NCBI GenBank assembly: GCA_013298335.1
Contig: JAAFHI010000273.1
Location: 1 to 5,626 of the forward strand
Origin: Actinomycetota bacterium
Lineage (GTDB): Bacteria; Acidobacteriota; Blastocatellia; Chloracidobacteriales; Chloracidobacteriaceae
Direction of reading: 5' to 3'
Length of the DNA: 5,626 nucleotides
Under the pieces are notes generated by a model that ran no database searches, was not told the origin of the DNA, and saw nothing but the letters and a program-made list of their open reading frames with translations. Below, piece after piece: positions 1 to 5,475 of the stretch (position 1 is the first letter of the stretch; each line of letters starts with the position of its first letter). Both the position numbers and the translations under genes were made by a program.

Positions 1-1968
1 CCAGCCAAAGATGCTGCCGATATTGGCGTCGGCGACCGACAGGACCACATCTTCTTCAAGGCAGCGGGCGGTTTCGACGGCCTGAATGAAAAGCAGCCGT
101 TCGATCATGGCTTCCTGAGACAGTGCGTTTTCAGCCGGGTGAAAGAGTTCGGAAAGCCCGGACCACAGATGTTTTTTGGCGTCTTTGGGATATTCGTAGA
201 ACCCGCCGCCGCCGGCCCGACCGGGACGACCGCGCTCGAGCATCGAATCAATGACGGCGTTGGCCGGGTTGTTCGGAACTTCCTTCCCTTCGGTCATCAG
301 GTCTTTTTCGGTCTGCCGGCGGACGTGTTGCATCAGGGAGAGGCTGACTTCATCCGAAACGGCGAGCGGACCGACCGGCATTCCGGCTTTCACGCCCGCC
401 GATTCGATGGCGCGCGGATGCTGACCTTCGGAGAGGAGCAGCATGCCTTCGTTGGTATAGGTCGCGAACACCCGTGAGGTGTAGAAGCCACGGCTGTCAT
501 TGACGACAATCGGGGTTTTCCTGATCTGACGGACGAAGTCGAATGCCTTTGCGAGCGTTTCCTTCGACGTTTCCTTGCCGATGATGATTTCGACGAGCTG
601 CATCTTGTCGACCGGCGAGAAGAAATGCAGTCCGATGAAGTTGTGCGGACGTTCGGAGACGGTGGCGAGTCCGGTAATGGGGAGCGTGGACGTATTCGAC
701 GCGAAGACGGCGGTGGGTTCCAGCCGGGCTTCGGCTTCCTGCGTCGCCTGTTTCTTGATGTTGCGGTCTTCGAAGACGGCTTCAATGATGAGATCGCAGC
801 CTTTGAGGTCGTCCGGGTCCGCGGTGGCGTGAATCAGTGCGAGGGTCTGTTCGAGCTGTTCGGCCTTCATTCGTCCCTTTTCGACCCGGGGCCCGAGAAT
901 TTTCGCGGTGTAGGCTTTGCCTTTTTCGGCGCGTTCGAGCGTGGTGTCCTTGAGGACGACCGGAATGCCCGAGGTCGCGCAGGCATAGGCGATGCCGCTG
1001 CCCATCATGCCCGCGCCGAGAACGCCGACTTTCTTTGTCGTGTGGCGATCGAATCCCTGCGGGCGACTTCCCCCGGCGTTGATTTTGTTCAACTGGAACC
1101 AGAAGGCCGAGATCATGTTCTTGGCGACGTTGCCGGTGGCAACGTTGGCCAGATAGCGGGATTCGATGCGGTCGGCGGTGTCGAAGTCGACGAGCGCTCC
1201 TTCGACGGCGGCGTTGAGAATGGCCTGCGGCGCTGGGAAATTGCCGTGGGTTTTCTTGAGCAGCATGGCCGGGGCGACGGCGAGCATCTGGGCGACTTTC
1301 GGTGTTTTCGGATCGCCGCCGGGAATGCGGTAGCCCTTGGTGTCCCACGGTTGAGCCGGGGTCGGATTCGCCAGAATCCAGGTTTTGGCTTTGGCGAGCA
1401 GGTCCTCGCGATTTTCGGCGAGTTCGTTGACGACGCCGAGTTTCAGCGCCTCGGCGGGGGCGAGGCGTTTGCCTTCCATCAGGAGTGGAAGGGCGGTTTC
1501 AAGGCCGAGCATTCGTACCATGCGGGTGATGCCGCCGCCGCCCGGAATCAGGCCGAGGGTGACTTCAGGGAGGCCGACCTGCGCGTCACGGGCATTGATC
1601 AGCACGCGGTAGTGGCAGGCGAGCGCGACTTCGAATCCGCCGCCCATTGCCGCGCCGTTGATGGCCGCGACGAACGGTTTCCCGGATTTCTCCATGCCGC
1701 GAAAGAACCGCTTCATGGTCTGAATTTCATTGAACATCGCGGCGGCGTCGCGGACGGCGAGCATGCCTTCGAGTTCGGCGCCGGCGACGAAGGTTTTCTT
1801 GGCTGAAGTGATGATGACTCCGGCGAGTTCCGATTCCTGCTGAACCCGCTTCAGGGAGTCTTTCAGCGCTTCGGCGAATTCCTCATTGAGGACATTGGCC
1901 GAGCGGTTGGGCATATCCATCGTGATGGTGACGATGTTTTGAGCGTCTTTTTCGTAATTGAAAGCCAT
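1..1968 (-). CDS. fadB: 3-hydroxyacyl-CoA dehydrogenase / enoyl-CoA hydratase, fatty acid oxidation complex alpha subunit (partial, C-terminus beyond left edge)
   Basis: This cytoplasmic multifunctional enzyme hydrates 2-enoyl-CoA and oxidises the resulting 3-hydroxyacyl-CoA with NAD, feeding the thiolase encoded just upstream. I translated 656 residues from the ATG at 1968 to the window edge with no stop; family members are about 700-730 residues, so some 60 C-terminal residues are missing. The N-terminal crotonase domain (about 1-190) has the GGGFE segment with Glu113 and the GLPE segment with Glu135, the expected catalytic pair. The Rossmann domain begins at VGVLGAGMMGSG (314-325). The dehydrogenase has SNTS (Ser427), HFFSPV (His448) and Glu460, with the normal His-Glu spacing of 12. 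The C-terminal 3HCDH domain starts near 490. Oddities: the two crotonase Glu are 22 apart rather than 20, and the usual GFxxNR motif reads GFYTSR (Ser498 for Asn). Both suggest the mycobacterial trifunctional-enzyme type; the symbol fadB is by class, not strict orthology. A good Shine-Dalgarno supports the start. Confidence 0.95.
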   Translation of the reverse strand, partial: MAFNYEKDAQNIVTITMDMPNRSANVLNEEFAEALKDSLKRVQQESELAGVIITSAKKTFVAGAELEGMLAVRDAAAMFNEIQTMKRFFRGMEKSGKPFVAAINGAAMGGGFEVALACHYRVLINARDAQVGLPEVTLGLIPGGGGITRMVRMLGLETALPLLMEGKRLAPAEALKLGVVNELAENREDLLAKAKTWILANPTPAQPWDTKGYRIPGGDPKTPKVAQMLAVAPAMLLKKTHGNFPAPQAILNAAVEGALVDFDTADRIESRYLANVATGNVAKNMISAFWFQLNKINAGGSRPQGFDRHTTKKVGVLGAGMMGSGIAYACATSGIPVVLKDTTLERAEKGKAYTAKILGPRVEKGRMKAEQLEQTLALIHATADPDDLKGCDLIIEAVFEDRNIKKQATQEAEARLEPTAVFASNTSTLPITGLATVSERPHNFIGLHFFSPVDKMQLVEIIIGKETSKETLAKAFDFVRQIRKTPIVVNDSRGFYTSRVFATYTNEGMLLLSEGQHPRAIESAGVKAGMPVGPLAVSDEVSLSLMQHVRRQTEKDLMTEGKEVPNNPANAVIDSMLERGRPGRAGGGGFYEYPKDAKKHLWSGLSELFHPAENALSQEAMIERLLFIQAVETARCLEEDVVLSVADANIGSIFGW

Positions 1969-2089
1969 TCCAGTGTCTCCTGAGCCCTTTCTGACGGGCT
2001 GCCGACTTTTTCCCTCCCTGACGGTCGGGGTTCCATACCGGTCCTTGCTTCATTTGCGGAAGGACAGCGTGTCGTTTCCTTTGCGAGCG
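1969..2089 (-). other. Intergenic spacer inside the beta-oxidation operon
   Basis: This 121-nt gap separates the thiolase stop from the alpha-subunit start; both genes point left. It contains only a weak 5-bp inverted repeat, agccc (1983-1987) with gggct (1996-2000), sitting just upstream of the Shine-Dalgarno, and a 7-nt direct repeat CTGACGG (1991-1997 and 2018-2024). No strong hairpin followed by a T run is seen on the minus strand, so read-through from the thiolase gene is likely. An internal promoter cannot be excluded. Confidence 0.55.
1977..1981 (-). promoter_or_regulatory. Shine-Dalgarno of the alpha-subunit gene
   Basis: AGGAG on the minus strand lies 8 nt upstream of the ATG at 1966-1968. 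It fixes the start of the beta-oxidation alpha subunit, and the encoded N-terminus MAFNYEKDAQN fits the family start. Confidence 0.8.
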
Positions 2090-3298
2090 TCAGACCCGTT
2101 CGATGATGGTCGCGATTCCCATGCCGCCGCCGACGCAGAGCGTGATGAGGGCGGTGGATTTATCGCGCCGTTCGAGTTCGTCGAGGACGGTACCGAGCAG
2201 CATTGCGCCGGTTGCGCCGAGCGGGTGTCCCATCGCAATCGAGCCGCCGTTGACATTGACCTTGTCGGGGTCCACGCCCATGTCGCGCTGGAATTTGAGA
2301 ACGACGGAGGCGAAGGCTTCATTGACTTCGAAAAGGTCGATGTCGTTGACGGTCATTCCGGCTTTGGCGAGGGCTTTGCGGCTCGCGGGGGCGGGACCGG
2401 TGAGCATGATGGTCGGTTCGGAACCGGTGACGGCGCCGGCGACGACGCGGGCGCGGGGTTTGAGACCGAAGGACGCGCCTTTTTCCCGGCTGCCGACGAG
2501 GACGACCGCCGCTCCGTCAACGATGCCGGAGGAGTTTCCGGCGGTATGAATGTGGGAGATCCGTTCGACGGTCGGGTATCGGGACATGGCGACGGCATCG
2601 AAGCCGAGGTCTCCCATCTGGGTGAAGGATGCCGCCAGCGCGCCGAGTCCTTCGATGGAGGTGTCGGGGCGTACAAGTTCGTCGCGGTCGAGGATGGGAA
2701 GGCCGTTCAGGTCGGTGACCGGAATGCGCGATTTCGAAAACCAGCCGTTCGCGTGGGCGGTGGCGGCCTTGTGGTGCGAATGCATTGCAAAGGCATCCAC
2801 ATCGCTACGGGAGAAGCCTTCGAGCGTGGCGATGAGGTCGGCGCCGATTCCCTGCGGGGCGAAGTGAACTCTGGCGCTGACGGCGGGGTCGAGCATCATC
2901 GCGCCGCCGTCGGAGCCCATCGGAACGCGGCTCATGGATTCGACGCCGCCCGCGACGAGGAGGTCTTCCCAGCCGGAGCGGACGCGCATGGCGGCGTGGT
3001 TGACGGCTTCGAGGCCGGAGGCGCAGAAGCGGTTGATCTGCTGACCGGCGACGACGTTATCCCATCCGGCGTAGAGGGCGGCGGTTTTGGCGATGTTTGC
3101 GCCCTGATCGGCGACGGGGGTGACGCAGCCGAGGATGACATCGTCAACCGCGGCGGTATCGAAGCCGTGGCGGCGGGTGAGTTCATTGAGAAGGCCGGTC
3201 ACGAGATCGACCGGTTTGATTTCGTGAAGCGCGCCGGAGGCTTTGCCTCGACCGCGTGGCGTACGAATGGCGTCGTAGATGAAGGCTTCTTGGCTCAT
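2090..3298 (-). CDS. fadA: Acetyl-CoA C-acyltransferase (thiolase), fatty acid oxidation complex beta subunit
   Basis: This thiolase cleaves 3-ketoacyl-CoA with CoA to give acetyl-CoA and a shortened acyl-CoA, the final step of each beta-oxidation turn. The 402-residue protein is of normal family length. The nucleophilic cysteine is Cys92 in NRFCASG. NEAFA lies at 326-330 with Asn326. His358 is in GHPLGATG, and the second active-site cysteine is Cys388 in CVGGGMG. These are the four expected active-site elements, so the enzyme should be active. I chose the ATG at 3296-3298 because the protein then begins [16 protein letters not shown], the usual thiolase N-terminus, and GGGAG lies 8 nt upstream. 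An in-frame ATG 20 codons earlier (3358) would add an atypical extension without support. The gene is followed by the alpha-subunit gene after 121 nt, so thiolase-first operon transcription is likely, and the two products probably form one complex. A biosynthetic acetoacetyl-CoA thiolase is the main alternative; the partner gene argues for beta-oxidation. Confidence 0.95.
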   Translation of the reverse strand: MSQEAFIYDAIRTPRGRGKASGALHEIKPVDLVTGLLNELTRRHGFDTAAVDDVILGCVTPVADQGANIAKTAALYAGWDNVVAGQQINRFCASGLEAVNHAAMRVRSGWEDLLVAGGVESMSRVPMGSDGGAMMLDPAVSARVHFAPQGIGADLIATLEGFSRSDVDAFAMHSHHKAATAHANGWFSKSRIPVTDLNGLPILDRDELVRPDTSIEGLGALAASFTQMGDLGFDAVAMSRYPTVERISHIHTAGNSSGIVDGAAVVLVGSREKGASFGLKPRARVVAGAVTGSEPTIMLTGPAPASRKALAKAGMTVNDIDLFEVNEAFASVVLKFQRDMGVDPDKVNVNGGSIAMGHPLGATGAMLLGTVLDELERRDKSTALITLCVGGGMGIATIIERV

Positions 3299-3306
3299 CC
3301 GAAAAA

Positions 3307-3311
3307 CTCCC
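3307..3311 (-). promoter_or_regulatory. Shine-Dalgarno of the thiolase gene
   Basis: GGGAG on the minus strand lies 8 nt upstream of the ATG at 3296-3298. It decides in favour of this start over the in-frame ATG at 3356-3358. Confidence 0.8.
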
Positions 3312-3408
3312 GTGTGAAATGAAGTATGGAAGCAGGAAACGGCTATCTTGAACGACATTCAACAAAACGGCAATTCCAATTCGAAGTGGCGGCGTAGGGG
3401 GAAAATCA

Positions 3409-3453
3409 ACACGAAGGCACAAAGAAATGCCCGGCGTTGGTTGGGGTGACGAA
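3409..3453 (+). repeat. Dispersed intergenic repeat, copy A
   Basis: These 45 nt align without gaps to 5380-5424, matching at 33 of 45 positions by my count. Both copies begin with two octamers of the ACACGAAG / GCACAAAG kind (GCGCGAAG / ACGCAAGG in the other copy). Both continue through a CCCGGCG core and end in TGACGAA. Homology stops right after this point, where the other copy carries the second arm of a hairpin and this one enters the AT-rich patch. It therefore looks like a partial or decayed copy of the element found downstream of the haloperoxidase gene. Confidence 0.6.
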
Positions 3454-3571
3454 GAATTCTTAAAGATTTCTCAAAAAATTCTATCGAGTCACTGGTCGGG
3501 TGGATTACAAACCGGAATCCTCTAAAAGATGCGTTGACCACTTCCGTAGCCCCATTGGGAAACGCCCTTCG

Positions 3572-3590
3572 AACACCTGTATGGGGTGTT
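3572..3590. repeat. Inverted repeat, possible operator or leader hairpin
   Basis: AACACC (3572-3577) and GGTGTT (3585-3590) are exact inverted repeats around a 7-nt spacer, 36 nt before the haloperoxidase ATG. No T run follows on either strand, so a terminator is unlikely. It could be a protein-binding site or simply chance. Confidence 0.35.
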
Positions 3591-3622
3591 GGATTCAAAT
3601 TTCCGTTTAAAAGGCAATCCAA
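3589..3622. repeat. Inverted repeat TTGGATT / AATCCAA just before the haloperoxidase start
   Basis: TTGGATT (3589-3595) and AATCCAA (3616-3622) pair perfectly over 7 bp with a 20-nt AT-rich loop; the right arm ends 3 nt before the ATG at 3626. It overlaps the preceding inverted repeat by 2 nt, so the two hairpins would compete slightly. The arrangement would fit a binding site or a leader structure; function is unknown. Confidence 0.35.
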
Positions 3623-3625
3623 TTC

Positions 3626-5356
3626 ATGAAAAACCCGAAAAAAAGCAGAGAATCGATAGAAGATTCTCCAATGGCAGAGTCTGAACCGACTGAAACGCAA
3701 ATGCGCCCGACATCAAACAGTCGCCGCAACTTTCTTGGCAGTGTCGGAGCGGTGATGGCCGTTTCGGCGACCGGCCTCGGCCTCGATCAGTTTGGTGCAT
3801 CGACTGAAACGACGGCGAAGGCCGCCGAAGTCGGTCCGCTGAACGACCCCGACCGGCGCGGGGCGGCGCTCGAACTCAAGGGACGGCGGGCCAAAATCAA
3901 TCGCATCTCGCCGATTCCCTCCTTCCCGCAGCCGGACAATGGTGATGAAGCGGCGTTTGCCAGTCGAATTGGAAATTATTCGAAGGGGCTGCCGCATAAT
4001 GCGCTCGGTGAAGTGACCCCGGCGGCCTACAGCGCGCTCCTGACGGCGATGACGACGGGACTTACGGCGGATTTCAATGCGATTCCGCTGGGCGGGACGG
4101 TCAAGCAGACCAGTCCCCAATCGGCGTTCAAGTATCAGTTGGAGGGTTCCGACTCGCATCAGTTGCAGTTGCCACCCGCGCCGGCTCTCAGCAGCGCGTG
4201 GGAAGCCGGTGAAATGGTCGAAGTTTACTGGATGGCGCTCACGCGGGACGTGAATTTCACCGATTACGCGACGGACCCGACGATTGCCCAGGCGGTGGCC
4301 GGGTTGAATGCGTTGTCGGATTTCCGGGGACCGAAGATTGGCGGAGCGGTGACGCCGCAGACGATTTTCCGATCGTCATTTCCGGGTGATACGACCGGGC
4401 ATTACGTTTCGCAGTTTCTGTTGAAGCAGGTGCCCTATGGCGCGTTTCAACTCGACCAGAAAATTCGGACGGTGATGCCGGGCGTCAATTTCATGACGAC
4501 CTATTCGAGCTGGTTGAACATCCAGAACGGGGTTGCCGCCGGGCCGGATTCGTTCGATACAACGCCGCGCTACATCCGGAACATGCGGGACCTCGGGGAA
4601 TATGTTCATCGTGACTTCCCGGTTCAGGCGGCGCTGAACGCGGCGCTGATCATTCTGACGTTCGGCGGTGGCGCGCTGGATTCGGCGAATCCCTATGTCG
4701 GAAATCCGACGCAGGCGCCGTTTGCGACGTTTGGCGGGCCGGATGTGTTTGACCTGATCGGTCGGGTCGGGGTGTATTCGCTCTATGCCGCGTGGTTTCA
4801 GAAGTGGTCGGTGCATCGTCGGCTGCGTCCGGAGGCTTATGGCGGACTGGTCCACAACCACAAGACGGGAGCGGCGACCTATCCGCTGCACCCGGACGTG
4901 TTGAACTCGACGGCGGTGGCGCAGGTTTTTTCGCAGAACGGGACCTATCTGCTGCCGATGGCGTTTCCGGAAGGATCGCCGACGCATCCGGCGTATCCGG
5001 CGGGCCACGGAGCGTTCGCGGGCGCGACAATCACGATGCTCAAGGCGTTTTTCAAGGAATCCTTTGTGATTCCGAACCCGGTTGTACCGGATTCGACCGG
5101 TACGGCGCTGGTGCCCTACACCGGACCTGACGCCGGCACGATGACCATCGGTCAGGAACTCAACAAGCTGGCGGCGAACATTTTCCGTTCGCGCGACGGG
5201 GCGGGCGTTCACTGGCAGACGGACGGCGTGCAGGGCGCGCTGCTCGGTGAGCAGGTGGCGATCAACGTTCTGAAAGACCTGAAGGCGACCTACAACGAGA
5301 CGTTTGCGGGTTTTTCGCTGACGAAGTTTGACGGTACGACCATTACGGTTGCTTAA
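3626..5356 (+). CDS. Tat-exported vanadium-dependent haloperoxidase, algal bromoperoxidase type
   Basis: The family uses vanadate and hydrogen peroxide to oxidise halide, usually bromide, to hypohalous acid. The 576-residue protein carries a twin-arginine signal, SRRNFLG (Arg33-Arg34) with a hydrophobic stretch to about 53 and a possible cleavage after AKA (66), so it should act outside the cytoplasm. N-terminal family segments include YSKGLPHN (118-125) and LEGSDSH (172-178). The vanadate site shows Lys393 and Arg401 (KWSVHRRLRPEA), PAGH (458-461, catalytic His461), and Arg523 with His529 (RDGAGVHWQTDG). The Lys-Arg, Arg-His and second-His (His454, 7 before His461) spacings match algal bromoperoxidases. 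Oddities: Ala459 replaces the usual Ser of PSGH, and there is no cysteine at all. The start is uncertain. ATG 3626 has only a weak AAGG 11 nt upstream and gives a long 32-residue lead before the Arg pair; ATG 3671 (residue 16) is a reasonable alternative. A PAP2 phosphatase is less likely given the KW...RPEA motif and length. Confidence 0.92.
   Translation: MKNPKKSRESIEDSPMAESEPTETQMRPTSNSRRNFLGSVGAVMAVSATGLGLDQFGASTETTAKAAEVGPLNDPDRRGAALELKGRRAKINRISPIPSFPQPDNGDEAAFASRIGNYSKGLPHNALGEVTPAAYSALLTAMTTGLTADFNAIPLGGTVKQTSPQSAFKYQLEGSDSHQLQLPPAPALSSAWEAGEMVEVYWMALTRDVNFTDYATDPTIAQAVAGLNALSDFRGPKIGGAVTPQTIFRSSFPGDTTGHYVSQFLLKQVPYGAFQLDQKIRTVMPGVNFMTTYSSWLNIQNGVAAGPDSFDTTPRYIRNMRDLGEYVHRDFPVQAALNAALIILTFGGGALDSANPYVGNPTQAPFATFGGPDVFDLIGRVGVYSLYAAWFQKWSVHRRLRPEAYGGLVHNHKTGAATYPLHPDVLNSTAVAQVFSQNGTYLLPMAFPEGSPTHPAYPAGHGAFAGATITMLKAFFKESFVIPNPVVPDSTGTALVPYTGPDAGTMTIGQELNKLAANIFRSRDGAGVHWQTDGVQGALLGEQVAINVLKDLKATYNETFAGFSLTKFDGTTITVA
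3648..3668 (+). repeat. Small hairpin around the alternative haloperoxidase start
   Basis: GAGAATC (3648-3654) and GATTCTC (3662-3668) form a 7-bp perfect stem with a 7-nt loop, ending 2 nt before the alternative ATG at 3671. If translation began there, the stem would cover the only purine-rich ribosome-binding candidate. If it began at 3626, the stem lies inside the coding sequence. Confidence 0.35.
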
Positions 5357-5363
5357 AACGGGA

Positions 5364-5395
5364 ACGCAAAGGCGCGAAGGCGCGAAGACGCAAGG
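5364..5395 (+). repeat. Tandem octamer repeat, four units
   Basis: Four consecutive 8-nt units follow the haloperoxidase stop by 7 nt: ACGCAAAG, GCGCGAAG, GCGCGAAG and ACGCAAGG. The middle two are identical; the outer two differ at three or four positions. The last two units are also the first part of dispersed repeat copy B. Such 8-nt arrays are familiar to me from intergenic regions of planctomycetes and other environmental bacteria; their function is not known to me. Confidence 0.7.
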
Positions 5396-5424
5396 TAATA
5401 CCCGGCGACGGTTCGCTTGACGAA
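5380..5424 (+). repeat. Dispersed intergenic repeat, copy B
   Basis: This segment is the counterpart of 3409-3453, in the same orientation and without gaps (33 of 45 matches by eye). In this copy the CCCGGCG core is the left arm of a long hairpin whose right arm lies at 5421-5438. The element here begins inside the tandem octamers and ends within the hairpin. Confidence 0.6.
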
Positions 5425-5445
5425 TCGCGCCGGGTATTCGATTTT
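5397..5445 (+). terminator. Long hairpin with short T run, probable terminator of the haloperoxidase gene
   Basis: The outer stem is a perfect 11-bp pairing, AATACCCGGCG (5397-5407) with CGCCGGGTATT (5428-5438). After a single bulged A (5408), a further 7 bp pair CGGTTCG (5409-5415) with CGAATCG (5421-5427), including one G-U, leaving a 5-nt loop. TTTT follows at 5442-5445 after CGA. It sits 40 nt past the haloperoxidase stop and 38 nt before the next ATG. The T run is short and offset by 3 nt, so termination may be partial, or this may be a repeat-borne hairpin that protects mRNA ends. Confidence 0.65.
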
Positions 5446-5463
5446 GGGTGACCTTTTGGAATT

Positions 5464-5468
5464 GGGAG
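5464..5468 (+). promoter_or_regulatory. Shine-Dalgarno of the aldolase-like gene
   Basis: GGGAG lies 7 nt upstream of the ATG at 5476-5478 and fixes the start of the right-edge gene. Only about 25 nt lie between the preceding hairpin and this site, so a separate promoter would have to overlap the hairpin or lie inside the repeat. Confidence 0.75.
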
Positions 5469-5475
5469 AACGTTC

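Larger units (their letters stand above)
3299..3625. promoter_or_regulatory. Divergent intergenic region between the thiolase operon and the haloperoxidase gene
   Basis: About 330 nt lie between two divergent start codons, so promoters for both directions should be here. An AT-rich patch at 3451-3484 contrasts with the GC-rich surroundings; it contains the perfect palindrome AAGAATTCTT (3452-3461) and an inverted pair AGAATT (3453-3458) / AATTCT (3477-3482). On the plus strand a TTGACC hexamer at 3534-3539 and TTGGGA at 3555-3560 with TGTATG 17 nt later (3578-3583) are the best sigma-70-like candidates, but both are poor matches. On the minus strand TTGAGA (3474 to 3469) has no acceptable -10 at the right distance. 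I therefore call the region regulatory by position and cannot place individual promoters. An open frame across 3359-3700 on the minus strand looks like a chance frame, not a gene. Confidence 0.5.

Noticed and set aside
625..1806. Long plus-strand open frame (393 codons) opposite the alpha-subunit gene
   Set aside because: The minus strand encodes a clear multifunctional beta-oxidation enzyme with catalytic motifs. The plus frame has no recognisable motif and is the usual antisense shadow of GC-rich codon bias.
1983..2000. Possible terminator between thiolase and alpha-subunit genes
   Set aside because: The stem is only 5 bp with an 8-nt loop and is followed by the Shine-Dalgarno instead of a T run, so it does not look like a terminator.
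1958..3322. Long plus-strand open frame (454 codons) opposite the thiolase gene
   Set aside because: It covers the thiolase almost exactly, has a Gly/Asp/Glu-rich composition typical of antisense translation, and lacks a credible ribosome-binding site. The thiolase on the other strand has all active-site residues.
3359..3700. Minus-strand open frame (113 codons) in the divergent intergenic region
   Set aside because: Part of it is translation of the dispersed repeat and part overlaps the start of the haloperoxidase gene in antisense; there is no motif and no good ribosome-binding site.
4376..5212. Minus-strand open frame (278 codons) inside the haloperoxidase gene
   Set aside because: It is Arg-rich low-complexity translation opposite conserved haloperoxidase motifs, so it is a shadow.
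3626..5356. Reading the gene as a PAP2-type acid phosphatase
   Set aside because: The shared PAP2 signature is present, but the KW...RPEA spacing of 8, the His 7 residues before the catalytic His, the LEGSDSH and GLPHN segments and the length all fit vanadium haloperoxidases better.
5364..5395. Possible CRISPR-like array
   Set aside because: The units are 8 nt and directly abut one another, with no spacers and no cas genes nearby.
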